The notes under the pieces: model-generated
What the model saw: only the letters and a program-made list of their open reading frames with translations
Told to the model about the DNA's origin: nothing
The model's database searches: none
Program-made: the position numbers and the translations under genes
NCBI GenBank assembly: GCA_963822765.1
Contig: CAWGJL010000038.1
Span: 62,001 to 126,000, forward strand
Direction: 5' to 3'
Length of the DNA stretch: 64,000 bases
Origin: Palsa-504 sp963822765
GTDB taxonomy: Bacteria; Actinomycetota; Actinomycetes; Streptosporangiales; Streptosporangiaceae
Shown here: positions 36,304-45,870 of the stretch, piece by piece
Numbering within the stretch: position 1 is the stretch's first letter
Layout: every line of letters begins with the position of its first letter

Positions 36304-36939
36304 GTGTCCCTTTTCAAGACCAACCGCACAACCGCCGGGATGGCGGCCGTGGGTGCGCGCGCGAAGGACGCCGCCGCCCAGGCCGTCCCGGCGGGAAAGC
36401 GCGCGGGAACGACAGCGGTCCAGGGAGCCCGCCAGGGCGCTGCGGATGCGAAGGACTGGGCCGTGCCCCGGGTCCAGGACGCGAAGGACTGGGCCGTGCC
36501 CCGCGTGCAGGACGCCAAGGAGTGGGCGGTGCCCCGGGTCCAGGACGCGAAGGACTGGGCCGCGCCGCTCGTGCAGGACGCCGTCCGGGGCGCCCGGGAA
36601 TGGGCCGCGCCGCGGCTTGAGGACGCCGCGGAAGCGGTGACCACCACGGTCGCGCCGAAGGTCTCCTCGGCGCTGCGCTCCACCGCGAGCCAGGTCCGGC
36701 CGGCCCCGGCCAAGACCGGGGTGCGCCGGCTGCTCGACTGGCGCTGGCTGCTCGGTCTGGGCGCGGTGCTGGGCGCGGCCGGCGCCACCGCGGGCGTCGC
36801 CATGCGGCGCCGGTACGCCCGGGCCACCGCCGCCGCCAAGGACGCCACCGAACCCGACGTCGCCGCGCAGGCGGCGGGCGACGACACCGGGGCCGAGGCT
36901 TCCTCGGTCAACGGACGGGTCACCACGCCCGAGGTATAG
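36304..36939 (+). CDS. Membrane-anchored protein with 11-residue amphipathic repeats (DUF5324-like)
   Basis: 211 residues from GTG 36304 with GGGAGG seven bases upstream. Residues 48-91 are four near-identical 11-residue repeats DAKDWAVPRVQ, encoded by 33-base units at 36445-36576. More degenerate repeats follow (REWAAPRLEDAAEAV). Next are a hydrophobic helix (WLLGLGAVLGAAGATAGVAM, about 155-175) and an acidic tail. The layout resembles small actinobacterial proteins with apolipoprotein-like helices that lie along the membrane. Function is unknown. Confidence 0.75.
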   Translation: MSLFKTNRTTAGMAAVGARAKDAAAQAVPAGKRAGTTAVQGARQGAADAKDWAVPRVQDAKDWAVPRVQDAKEWAVPRVQDAKDWAAPLVQDAVRGAREWAAPRLEDAAEAVTTTVAPKVSSALRSTASQVRPAPAKTGVRRLLDWRWLLGLGAVLGAAGATAGVAMRRRYARATAAAKDATEPDVAAQAAGDDTGAEASSVNGRVTTPEV

Positions 36940-36949
36940 CTAGCACACC

Positions 36950-36988
36950 GGGCAGGCGAGGCGTCCGCGCCGGACGCCGCGCCTGCCC
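36950..36988 (+). terminator. Strong hairpin terminator-like stem
   Basis: Eighteen-base arms GGGCAGGCGAGGCGTCCG and CGGACGCCGCGCCTGCCC pair with one mismatch around the loop CGC. The stem begins 11 bases after the stop of the 11-residue-repeat gene. There is no U-tract, as is common in high-GC actinobacteria. Confidence 0.75.
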
Positions 36989-37051
36989 GCGCCTGATCCG
37001 GTACCGTCTAGTGACGGACCCAAGGATCATGACCGGCAGGCAGGCATAGCG

Positions 37052-38659
37052 GTGAGCGAGCACGACGGGGCGGAACGGACCACCCGGTCCGCCCCTCCCG
37101 GACCGGCCCGCCTGCTCGGCTGGCTGGCCGCGGCCGCCATCGCCGTCTCGGCGCTCATCATCATCGCGGTCTCGGCCGCGGGACCGAACGTCTCCGTCCC
37201 GGTCATGCGCAAGCCCTCGGTCGGTACGCCCGGGTGGCCGCCCTGGTGGCACGCGCTGCACCTGACTGCCACGTTCGTGACCGTGTCGCTGTGGACCGCG
37301 ATGGTGCTGGGCTGCGCCGGGGTGATCGCCGGGCTGGTCGCCGTGGCGCGCGGCGCGCGGCCGCCGGTGCGCGCGGTCCTGGCGGGCGCGTTCCTGGCCG
37401 TCGCGGTGGTGACCGTGCTGCCCTCGGCCGGCTCGACCGACGCCATCTCCTACGCCGCCAACGGGCGGATGGCGGTCATCGGGCACAGCCCCTACGTCAT
37501 GACCCCGCTGCAGCTGCGGCGGATCGGCGACCCGATCGGCCGGCAGATCCCGGTCAGCGAGTTCCCGTCCACCTGGCTGAACACGGTGTCGGTGTACGGC
37601 CCGGTGGCCACCGGGACCGAGTGGGCCGCCGCCGAGCTGGGCGGGACGTCGCTGGCCCGGATCACGTTCTGGCTGAAGCTGGAGGAGGCGCTGGCCTTCG
37701 GCGCGGTGATCGTGGCCCTGGACCGGATGCTCCGGGCCGATCCCGCGCAGCGGCTGCGCGCCCACCTGCTCTGGTCGGCGAACCCGCTGCTGCTCTGGGA
37801 AATCGTGGCCAGCGGCCACATCGACGGGCTCGCCGCGCTGTTCGGCCTGCTGGGCGTGGCCGCGCTGCGCCTGCGCCGCACCCCGGACGGCGATCGCGGG
37901 CAGATCGGGCTGCGCGACGCGGCCCTGGCCGGGCTGGCCATCGGCGTGGCCGCCGGCATCAAGGCCGAGTACGCGCTGTTCGGCCTGGCCGTGGCCTGGG
38001 CCTGCCGCCGGTCGGCCCGGCCGCTCCGGCCGCTGGCCGCCGCCGCGGCCGGCTTCGCGCTAGTCGTGGTCCCGGTGTACCTGGCCGCGGGCACCCCGGC
38101 GATCAAGGTCCTGATCACCCGCAGCCCCGGGGTCACCTGGGACACCATGTACCAGCTGTTCTGGCGGCCGGTGCTCGGCGATACGCAGTTCAGCGTGAAC
38201 AGCGCCCCGCCGCACCTGGCCTTGATCGCGTACCTGCTGTTCGCGGCGGTGGCGGTGCTGGCCGTGCTGCGCCTCCCCGACGCGCTGCCGCACCTGCCCG
38301 CCGTGACCCCGGCGCTGGCCCTGAGCCTGGCCTGGCTGTTCCTCACCGCGTTCCAGCGGCCCTGGTACGACGTGATGGCGCTCAGCCTGCTCGCGCTGTA
38401 CTCGGCCTCCCGGCTGGACTGGGTGGTGCTGATCCGGCTGCTGGCCGGCGCGACCGTCTACGTCCAGGCCGTGCAGAGCCCGGCCCAGCCGCACTGGCTC
38501 GCTGATCTGGGCCAGTTTGACGGCGCGTGGCTGACGCCAGGCGTTCGCCTGCTGGCCACCGTGGCGTTGGTCTGGCTCTGCCTGTCCGGGCGCTGGGGCT
38601 GGCGATCGGCGTCGGCGGTGTCCCCGGGCAGGCTTCCTGAGCTGCTGCCGGCCACCTGA
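37052..38659 (+). CDS. MptB-like alpha-(1->6)-mannosyltransferase (second copy)
   Basis: 535 residues, GTG start. It is a multi-helix GT-C enzyme with the same loop signature as the protein at 15.7-17.3 kb: AGSTDAISYAANGRMAVIGH followed by SPYVMTPLQLRR. Also LLWSANPLLLWEIVASGHID and WLFLTAFQRPWYDVMALSLL. It would add mannose from polyprenyl-phosphate mannose to a lipoglycan on the outer membrane face. Two copies in one window suggest a mannan with more than one linkage or chain. Confidence 0.85.
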   Translation: MSEHDGAERTTRSAPPGPARLLGWLAAAAIAVSALIIIAVSAAGPNVSVPVMRKPSVGTPGWPPWWHALHLTATFVTVSLWTAMVLGCAGVIAGLVAVARGARPPVRAVLAGAFLAVAVVTVLPSAGSTDAISYAANGRMAVIGHSPYVMTPLQLRRIGDPIGRQIPVSEFPSTWLNTVSVYGPVATGTEWAAAELGGTSLARITFWLKLEEALAFGAVIVALDRMLRADPAQRLRAHLLWSANPLLLWEIVASGHIDGLAALFGLLGVAALRLRRTPDGDRGQIGLRDAALAGLAIGVAAGIKAEYALFGLAVAWACRRSARPLRPLAAAAAGFALVVVPVYLAAGTPAIKVLITRSPGVTWDTMYQLFWRPVLGDTQFSVNSAPPHLALIAYLLFAAVAVLAVLRLPDALPHLPAVTPALALSLAWLFLTAFQRPWYDVMALSLLALYSASRLDWVVLIRLLAGATVYVQAVQSPAQPHWLADLGQFDGAWLTPGVRLLATVALVWLCLSGRWGWRSASAVSPGRLPELLPAT

Positions 38660-38665
38660 GCGGCG

Positions 38666-38769
38666 TTCTCCACAAGCACGCACTGTGGATAACTCAGAAC
38701 GCAACGTCCCAGGGTGGATACCGGCCCTGGCAACTGAATGCACATGCCTGTGGATTAAATTGTGGATAA
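38666..38769. promoter_or_regulatory. Cluster of DnaA boxes
   Basis: Within 104 bases lie two perfect TGTGGATAA boxes (38684-38692 and 38761-38769), TGTGGATTA at 38749-38757, the opposite-strand TTCTCCACA at 38666-38674 and a weaker GGTGGATAC at 38713-38721. They occupy the short spacer between two convergent genes. dnaA and dnaN are not adjacent, so this is more likely a DnaA-binding or titration site than oriC itself. Confidence 0.7.
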
Positions 38770-38776
38770 CGCGAGG

Positions 38777-41678
38777 CTACAGGGGCTGATCCGGAGGATC
38801 TCCGAGGGCGTCTCCGGTCAGGTAAAGCCGAGGCCAACGGCAGTCGACGAACTGGTCGAGGTACCCGGTGAGCCGTTCCTCGAAGTCATCGTCCTCGGCG
38901 GCGGCCCCGGCGGCCCGTTCTGCGGCGGACGGGCTGTCCACGCCGAACGCCACCGCCCGCACCTCCCACGCATCGCGTTGCGCTCCGTCGTACCAGCGCT
39001 GGACCGTCCCGACCTGCCGCGCGCAGGTGTCGCCGGCCACGGCTTGCCCGTACGTCCGCTCCCATTCCGCGCTGCGCGGGTGCGGGCCCGCTCCGGGATT
39101 CTTCCGGTCCGCGGTCTTGAGCGCGTCCAGCACGAGCGTCCACTGGTAAGCGGGCGCCAGCCAGCGCGGCTCCTCCCGCTGGCAGAGCCAGCTGCCCCGC
39201 GACACGCGGGCCCGGATCGCGGTGCTGACGTGCGCGGCCAGGCCGACCGGGCTGACCCGCCGGGCGATGACCGGCACCCGGGCGCTCACCGCCGCGTCCA
39301 CGCCGTGCGAGATGGCGCAGTCCCGCAGCCGGGACGGCATCATCTGCAGCAGGGACAGCAGCGCGGTCCGCGGCACCGGCATGGGCCAGCCGACTAGGTG
39401 CCCGAGAACCGACAACTCGGCCCACAGCCGGACGGCCGGGTACTCCTGCAGGGCCCGCTGGGCGACCCGCATGTCGCGCAGCGTGCACGGGCGGGCGGTG
39501 CAGTCCGCGCCGCACGTCGTGCTGCGCGGCCGGACGACCCCGGCCGGGGTCGCGGTGGCCGCCTCGGCCACCGCCTCCCGGCCGGTGCCGTCGGGCATCC
39601 GGGCCAGCAGCGGGTAGTCCATCCCGTCGGCGAAGACCGCGGCCTCGCCGGGCCGCAGGGTGACCAGGAAGCGGTTCTGCGCCGGGGTCATGTTCATGGT
39701 GGCGCCCACGGCCTCGCGGTCGCCGGCCGCCGGGAGGCGGTGGGTGATCTTCACCGCCGTGTTCCTGATCACGTCCGGGACCAGCCGCTCGGGGACCTGC
39801 TCGGCGATGATGACCCCCTCGCCGTAGGCGCGGATCTCGGCCAGCAGCCCGGCGAACAACTCGGCCGCGTGCGCGGCCGCGCTGCCGGGGACGTCCGGGC
39901 GGCGCAGCAGCCGGTGAGCCTCCTCGATGACGGTCAGGTGGCGCAGCCGGCCCGGGCCGGACGGCTGGGCCCGGTGTTCCATCCGCAGGTGCTCGGCCAG
40001 CCGGATCAGCACCGTGCCCATGACGAACGCCTGGTCGCCGTCGTCGCTCACGTCCTCGAGCTCGAGCACGGCGTTGGTCCGCAGCAGCCGGCCGAAGTCG
40101 AGCTGATGGCCGCCCTCCAGGAACCGGCCGGTGGTGCCCAGGCGCAGGCTGGACAGCCGCACCTTGACGAACCCGAGCACGTCGTCGGTGAGCCGCTCGC
40201 TGTAGCCGCCCTCCCGCAGGATCCTGACCGCGGCCCGTTGCAGGTCAGCCAGGCGGGGGTAGCCGGGGTTGGGGTCGGCCGCGATCTTCTCGCCCAGCGC
40301 CAGGTCCCACCCGGCATCCTCGTAGACCCGGGTCAGCGCCGCGCTGAGCACCGGCCCGAACGGTTCCGCCGACCGGAACGACCCGGTGAACAGCGCCGTG
40401 ACCAGGTCCGCGTGGGTCTGCAGCGGAAACCGGCGGCCCTCGGCGTCCGGGGCCGGCTCCAGCGGGTTCAGCCCGGCCGCGATCGCGTCCGAGTCGCCCG
40501 GCCGGATCCGCACCACCTCGGCGGTCCCGGCCAGGCGTGCTGCCATCAGCCGGTACTCGGCCTTGGCCGGCTCCACCACCAGCCACGGGATCCCGGCCCG
40601 GGTGGCGGACTCGAGCAGGGCGCGCACCGTCTGCGACTTGCCGGTCCCGGTGGCGCCGCAGACGAACACGTGCCGGTTCACCGAGTCGAGCGGCAGCAGC
40701 AGCGGGCCGGCCGGGCGGCGGCCGCGGTCCAGTACCTCACCCACCGCGATCGTCTCCCGCCCGGCCGCGGCGGGCTCCTGGGTCACGTCGAAATCGGGGT
40801 ACAGCACCAGCCGCACCCCGGGGATCTCCCGCTCGGGCGGCCGGGCCAGCGCCGCGACCAGTTCGGTGCTGGCGTACCAGGGATAGTCCGGCGCCGCGCC
40901 GCTGTCCTGCATGAGCTCGGCCAGTTCGCGGGCGTGGCCGTCGGCCGGGGCCACCGCGTAGGGCAGTTCGGCCAGGTCGGCGGACGCGCAGACCAGCCCG
41001 GCCACCCGGGCCGCGGCGTCGGCGTCGGCGCCGCCCGCGGCCAGCCGGACCCGCCACAGCCCGGTCGACCGGCCCTGGCGCAGTTCGTCGTGCCGCAGCC
41101 GGTGCGCCTCGCCGGGAGACGACCCGGCCATTGCGCCGATCTCATCGCTCCGCACGGGCTCGGCCACCAGCAGCCAGCCGAACGCCCCTGGCCACACCGC
41201 CAGCAGGCACTCCTCCAGCGACGGCGGGGGCCGCTGCCCGGTGCGTCGCTCGGCCTCCAGCCGGAGCCCGCCGATGGCCCGCCAGCTGGGCAGCTCGGGC
41301 CATGAGGGTGGCCAGGGCGCCGCGGGCCAGCGGCTCGGCCCGGGCGCCGCCGGGCAGGGTGAGCAGGACCTCGCGGTCGTCCTGGCTGCCGATCAGGCCG
41401 GGGCCGGCCGCCAGGAACTGGACCGGGCCGCCGGCCCGGTGCCGGACCCAGCCCAGGGCCAGCGCGCCCGAGTCGCCGGCTCCGGCGTGGTAGGCCGCGA
41501 TCAGCGCGGCCAGCCGCTGCGTCCGGCCGGGGTCGTTCGGCAGGCCGGAGGATGCCCCGGTCTCACCCGGGCCGGGCCGCCGCGGTATCTCGGTAATCCG
41601 GTACGCGTCAAGCGCGGTCAGCTCGGGCCACCCTAAGGTCACGACGCGCCTTTCCACACGTTTGCTACGTCCTGACAC
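38777..41678 (-). CDS. HerA/FtsK-like ATP-binding protein, frameshifted near the N-terminus
   Basis: The C-terminal 806 residues form one open frame: Walker A HVFVCGATGTGKSQTVRALL, WLVVEPAKAEYR and Walker B LRHLTVIEEAHRLLRR, then EIRAYGEGVIIAEQVPERLV, the HerA-type translocase pattern. A further cysteine cluster (CGADCTARPC) lies near residue 565. Upstream, another frame (from about 41678) encodes a plausible N-terminus (TLGWPELTALDAYRITEIP) and joins it by one base near 41270, giving about 965 residues. HerA-like ATPases pump or unwind DNA ends, often with a nuclease, but no NurA-type partner is here. Function is unassigned. Confidence 0.75.
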
Positions 41679-41744
41679 AAATACCTTAAACAGGGCAGCT
41701 CATGCAGGGAAGTACCAATGCGCGCCTCCGGCACGACCCCACCG

Positions 41745-42119
41745 TCAGGTCCCGCTGCCGCGCCCGTGACCGGGCAGGAACCCGTATCCCGGCCGGTAGG
41801 CGGAGCCTTCGTGCCGGCCGGCCACCGGGTCCCCGGATCCGGCCCAGGGGTCGAAGCCGGGCGGCCAGGTCCGCCAGTCGGCATAGGCCGACCAGCGGCG
41901 CCGCTGCGACCGCGCGACGACCTGCAGGACGGAGAAGGCGCCCACGGCCAGCACCGCGATGGCGATCAGCGTGATCCGCTCCGCCGCCGACCCGCCGCCG
42001 TGCCCCGCCGGCAAGCTCACCGGGTTCGCGGAGGTCTGCGCCTGGACCGCCGGGCCGGACACGCACAGCACGGCCAGCGCGGTGAGCCCGGCCACGGCCA
42101 GCGCCTGCAGGACGCGCAT
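41745..42119 (-). CDS. Putative secreted/membrane protein of unknown function
   Basis: 124 residues if started at ATG 42119, where a signal peptide begins (MRVLQALAVAGLTALAVLCV, cleavage after VQAQ-like site). One more helix (ITLIAIAVLAVGAFSVLQVV) follows, then a basic, Gly/Tyr/Pro-rich tail (WRTWPPGFDPWAGSGD). The frame is open 24 codons further upstream. It lies 66 bases after the HerA-like gene on the same strand. I do not recognise a family. Confidence 0.5.
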   Translation of the reverse strand: MRVLQALAVAGLTALAVLCVSGPAVQAQTSANPVSLPAGHGGGSAAERITLIAIAVLAVGAFSVLQVVARSQRRRWSAYADWRTWPPGFDPWAGSGDPVAGRHEGSAYRPGYGFLPGHGRGSGT

Positions 42120-42409
42120 CCGGGCCGCCGTCGCGTGCCGGGCCGCGCACGGGCACGGCAGCCGCGTGCCGCCCGGATCACCCTCTGACATCCCGCCACC
42201 CGCTTTCCCAGACGTCCGTCATCTGGACCGGTGCCGCGGCCGCACGAGCGAAAGAAGGCGGTGATCATCGGCCCGGCGACCACCGCGCAGAGGAGCGACG
42301 GGCCGTGATCTTTCGCGGCGGCCGCGAGCACCTGCCACTAACCCGGACTACGGGCGGGCAGCCGGACCCGGTTCAGGGCCTGCCGCAGCCGTCATCAACC
42401 GGTAATGGA
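42120..42409. other. Intergenic region, no gene seen
   Basis: About 290 bases between two genes on the minus strand. It should carry the promoter of the small secreted protein. No conserved motif stands out. Confidence 0.4.
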
Positions 42410-43738
42410 TCATCCCGCCGGGCCGAACACCCGGTTCAGGTACGCGTTGCCGAACCGGTTCTCGGGGTCGGCCTCGGCCCGGACCCGGCGGAAATCCTCG
42501 AAGTGCGGGTAGAGCGGGCCGAGACCCGCGGCGTCCAGGGTGTGCATCTTGCCCCAGTGCGGCCGGCCCGCCACCGGGGCCACGACCGACTCGAACAGGT
42601 CGAAGTACCCCCGGTAAGGCAGCCCGGTGTACTGGTGGATGGCGATGTACGCGGTGTCCCGCCCGTACGCGGTGGACAGCCAGATGTCGTCGGCCGCGGC
42701 CACCCGCACCTCGACCGGGAACATGACCGGGTCGGCCAGCCGGGGCACGGCGCGGCGCAGTTCGGCGAGCACGCTGCGCAGTGATTCACGTGGAACGGCG
42801 TACTCGGACTCGACGAAGCGGACCCGCCGCGGCGTGACGAACACCCGGTACGACGCGTCGGTGTAGGTCCGCGCGGACAGCCCGGCCGAGGAGAGCCGGT
42901 TGAGCGCCGGGATGAGCCGGGGGGCGGCCCGGCCGGCCCGGCACAGCGTCCCGAACGCGGCGTTCTCCATCACCTCGAACTCCCAGAACCGCCGCCACCC
43001 CCGCATCGGCGCCGCGGCCTGGTCCCCGGCCGGGACCCGGTTGTTCCGCTTGACCAGGGCCTGGCGGCCGTAGGGGAACCAGTAGAACTCGAAGTGGTCG
43101 TTGGCCGCCGCGAGCGCGTCGAACTCCTCGATGACCTGGTCGACCGGCATCGGGCGCTCGTCCGCGGCCAGCGTGAACGACGGCACGCAGCGCAGCGTGA
43201 CGGCGCTGACCACGCCCAGCGCGCCGAGCCCGACCCGGGCGGCCGCGAACAGGTCCGGCCGGGCCGCGGCCGAGCAGGTGACCTGCGACCCGTCGGCCAG
43301 GACCAGGTCGAGTTCCTCGATCTGGGTGGCCAGCCCGCCGAGCCGGGCGCCGGTGCCGTGGGTTCCGGTGGCCAGCGCGCCCGCGATCGTCTGCGCGTCG
43401 ATGTCGCCCAGGTTGGCCAGGGCCAGCCCGAGTTCGGCCAGCGCCGCGTTGAGCGCCCGCAGGGTGGTGCCGGCCCGCACCGTGACCAGGCCGGTCCGGG
43501 TGTCGGCGGCGGTGACGCCGGTCCACAGGGACAGGTCCAGGGCCACGCCGGTCGTCGCCGCGGCCGGGGTGAACGAGTGCCCGCTGCCGAGCGCGCGGAC
43601 CTGGAGCCCGGCGGCCGCCGCGCCCTTGACCGCGGCGGAGATCTCGGCCTCGGTCTTCGGCTGGGCCCGCCGGGCGGGCGTCGCGGTCGCCGTGCCCGCC
43701 CAGTTCCGCCACTCGCCAGGCCCGAGTGCTTGCTTCAT
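42410..43738 (-). CDS. FAD-linked aldonolactone oxidase (D-arabinono-1,4-lactone oxidase family)
   Basis: 442 residues from ATG 43738. The FAD-binding domain has LQVRALGSGHSFTPAA, GTHGTGARLGGLATQIEEL and GALGVVSAVTLRCVPSF. The C-terminal ALO domain has the family mark RPHWGKMHTLDAAGLGPLYP. Members oxidise sugar lactones such as gulono- or arabinonolactone. It diverges from the PLP aldolase gene with only 47 bases between starts, an arrangement I recall as common in actinomycetes. Confidence 0.9.
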   Translation of the reverse strand: MKQALGPGEWRNWAGTATATPARRAQPKTEAEISAAVKGAAAAGLQVRALGSGHSFTPAAATTGVALDLSLWTGVTAADTRTGLVTVRAGTTLRALNAALAELGLALANLGDIDAQTIAGALATGTHGTGARLGGLATQIEELDLVLADGSQVTCSAAARPDLFAAARVGLGALGVVSAVTLRCVPSFTLAADERPMPVDQVIEEFDALAAANDHFEFYWFPYGRQALVKRNNRVPAGDQAAAPMRGWRRFWEFEVMENAAFGTLCRAGRAAPRLIPALNRLSSAGLSARTYTDASYRVFVTPRRVRFVESEYAVPRESLRSVLAELRRAVPRLADPVMFPVEVRVAAADDIWLSTAYGRDTAYIAIHQYTGLPYRGYFDLFESVVAPVAGRPHWGKMHTLDAAGLGPLYPHFEDFRRVRAEADPENRFGNAYLNRVFGPAG

Positions 43739-43785
43739 CACCCGAGAGTATTCATATTTACCTGGCGACCGCATACTGTGCCAGC

Positions 43786-45033
43786 ATGTCAGTCGCCCAG
43801 GGCACGCGCACCCAGCCGCCGGGCGGTACCTCGCCGGCCGAGGCGCTGCGCAGACGGTACGACCGCGCCACCGCGGAGCTCGACCCGCCGCTGGCCCTGG
43901 TCGACCTGGACGCGTTCGACGCGAACGCCGCCGACCTGACCCGGCGGGCCGCGGGCCGGCCGATCCGGGTCGCCACCAAGTCGCTGCGCTGCCGCTACCT
44001 GATCGAGCGCGCCCTGGCCCAGCCCGGCTACCAGGGCGTGATGTGCTACTCGCTGCCCGAAGCCCTGTGGCTGCACGCCGCGGGCACCAGCGAGGACCTG
44101 CTGGTCGCCTACCCCACGGTGAACCGGGCGGCGCTGCGGGCGCTGGCCGCGGACGAGGCGGCCCGGCGGCAGATCACGATCATGGTCGACTCGCCCGCGC
44201 ACCTGGACGTGGTGGACCAGGCCCTGGGCGACGGCCATCCCGAGATCCGGGTCTGCCTGGAGCTCGACGTTTCCTGGCGGCCGCTGGCCGGGCAGCCGCT
44301 GGTGCACATCGGCACCCGGCGCTCCCCGGTGTTCACCCCCCGGCAGGCCGTGGACGTGGCCCGCGCCATCACCGGCCGGCCCGGCTTCGCGCTGGTGGGC
44401 CTGATGGGCTACGAGGGCCAGATCGCGGGCCTGGGCGATGCTCCGCCCGGGCAGCCGGTCCGGGCCCGGCTGATCCGCGGCATCCAGGACCGTTCGGCCG
44501 CCGAGCTGCGCGGGCGCCGGACCGAGGCGGTCCGCCTGATCCAGGCCCTGACCAGCCTGGAGTTCGTGAACGGCGGCGGCACCGGCAGCCTGGAGACGAC
44601 CGCCGGGGACGAGTCGGTGACCGAGCTGACCGCGGGCTCGGGACTGGTCGGCCCGACCCTGTTCGACGCGTACCGCCGCTTCACCCCCGACCCCGCGCTG
44701 CTGTTCGCCCTGCCCGTGGTGCGCCGGCCCGGCCCGCACATCGCCACCTTGTTCTCCGGCGGCTACGTGGCCTCCGGGACCGGCACCCGGGACCGGCTGC
44801 CGCGGCCGTACCTGCCGGCCGGGCTGACCCTGACCGGGGTCGAGGGCGCCGGCGAGGTCCAGACCCCGGTGCGCGGTGCCGCCGCCGGCCGGCTGCGCCC
44901 CGGCGACCGCGTCTGGCTGCGCCACGCCAAGGCCGGCGAGCTGGCCGAGCGGTTCACCGACTACTACGTGCTCCGCGGCGATCAGGTCACGGCGGTCCCG
45001 ACCTACCGGGGCGAGGGCCAGTGCTTCGGCTGA
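43786..45033 (+). CDS. PLP-dependent amino acid deaminase/aldolase (D-threonine aldolase-like)
   Basis: 415 residues, ATG 43786. Fold-type III (alanine-racemase-like) barrel: PPLALVDLDAFDANA, then the PLP lysine in RVATKSLRCRYLIERAL near residue 65. GLMGYEGQIAGLGD and EFVNGGGTGSLETTAGDES (phosphate-binding glycine turn) follow. The C-terminal D-serine dehydratase-like domain ends with AVPTYRGEGQCFG. Likely substrates are D-threonine or related beta-hydroxy amino acids. Shares a divergent promoter with the lactone oxidase. Confidence 0.85.
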   Translation: MSVAQGTRTQPPGGTSPAEALRRRYDRATAELDPPLALVDLDAFDANAADLTRRAAGRPIRVATKSLRCRYLIERALAQPGYQGVMCYSLPEALWLHAAGTSEDLLVAYPTVNRAALRALAADEAARRQITIMVDSPAHLDVVDQALGDGHPEIRVCLELDVSWRPLAGQPLVHIGTRRSPVFTPRQAVDVARAITGRPGFALVGLMGYEGQIAGLGDAPPGQPVRARLIRGIQDRSAAELRGRRTEAVRLIQALTSLEFVNGGGTGSLETTAGDESVTELTAGSGLVGPTLFDAYRRFTPDPALLFALPVVRRPGPHIATLFSGGYVASGTGTRDRLPRPYLPAGLTLTGVEGAGEVQTPVRGAAAGRLRPGDRVWLRHAKAGELAERFTDYYVLRGDQVTAVPTYRGEGQCFG

Positions 45034-45166
45034 GGCCGTAACGATATTTTTTATTCCGAACGGACCGTGGTTCCCGCCCCTGGGCAGCGGTTTTCCAACC
45101 GGAGCGAGGCGCTCGGCGTCCTAGCGGGTGACATGGATCAGTCATTGATTGAAGGGTTTGGACACC

Positions 45167-45793
45167 ATGGAGATCACCAGAGCAGGCAGACCCCGGCAGA
45201 TTGCGTCCTGGGCGTCCCTGGCTTGTCTTGCCGTGCTATTGACCGCTTGCAACTCCTCGGCCAGTCCGGCCGCGTCCTCGCCCGCGGGCACGGTGAGCAC
45301 CCCGGGCACCTCGGCTCCGGTCACCGGCCCGACCGCGCCGGCCAGTACCCCGGGCACCTCTTTGGGCCCGGCCGCGGCGCCGACCGGGGCCAGCACGTTC
45401 CTGGCCGCCGCGCAGTCGCTCAACGGGACGCTGCTGCACGAGCCCGCGTGCGGCGGTTCCGGCTGCGCGCTGTCCGGTGATTCCACCGCGTTCCTGTCCC
45501 AGATGAAGTGGACCACCTGGTCGGGGAGCGAGGCGGTCGGCAGCGGCACCTACAAGCTGGACGACTGCAACCCCAACTGCGCCGCGGGCCAGGTGTACTC
45601 GCTGGCCACGGTGGTGACGCTCAGCCAGCCGGTCAAGGTGTGCTCCTCTTCCGGGACCCGCTGGGTCTGGACGCACGCGTTCTTCATCTTCCTCCAGGGC
45701 CTGCCCCAGCCCCTGACGGGCCAGAACGCCCCGCAGAACCCCTGGACCTTCTCCAGCCTGGCCACCGCCGCCCAGCAATCCTGCGCCAGCTAG
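45167..45793 (+). CDS. Secreted lipoprotein of unknown function
   Basis: 208 residues. The ATG at 45167 follows GAAGGG; the frame also opens at TTG 45149. The signal ends LACLAVLLTACNSS, a lipobox with the modified cysteine, then a Pro/Ser/Thr-rich linker. The mature part has six cysteines, including EPACGGSGCALSGD and DDCNPNCAAG, so disulfides are likely. It ends close to the tetR gene in convergent orientation. No family recognised. Confidence 0.75.
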   Translation: MEITRAGRPRQIASWASLACLAVLLTACNSSASPAASSPAGTVSTPGTSAPVTGPTAPASTPGTSLGPAAAPTGASTFLAAAQSLNGTLLHEPACGGSGCALSGDSTAFLSQMKWTTWSGSEAVGSGTYKLDDCNPNCAAGQVYSLATVVTLSQPVKVCSSSGTRWVWTHAFFIFLQGLPQPLTGQNAPQNPWTFSSLATAAQQSCAS

Positions 45794-45870
45794 GCCCCAG
45801 CAATCCCCTGAACCCCAGCCGCCCCGTCCCCCAGCCGGAGCGGGACGGCAGCGGTGGAACATCGGTGTCG

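Noticed and set aside
38660..38776. oriC
   Set aside because: DnaA boxes are present, but the spacer is only about 117 bp, there is no clear AT-rich unwinding element, and dnaA/dnaN are not adjacent.
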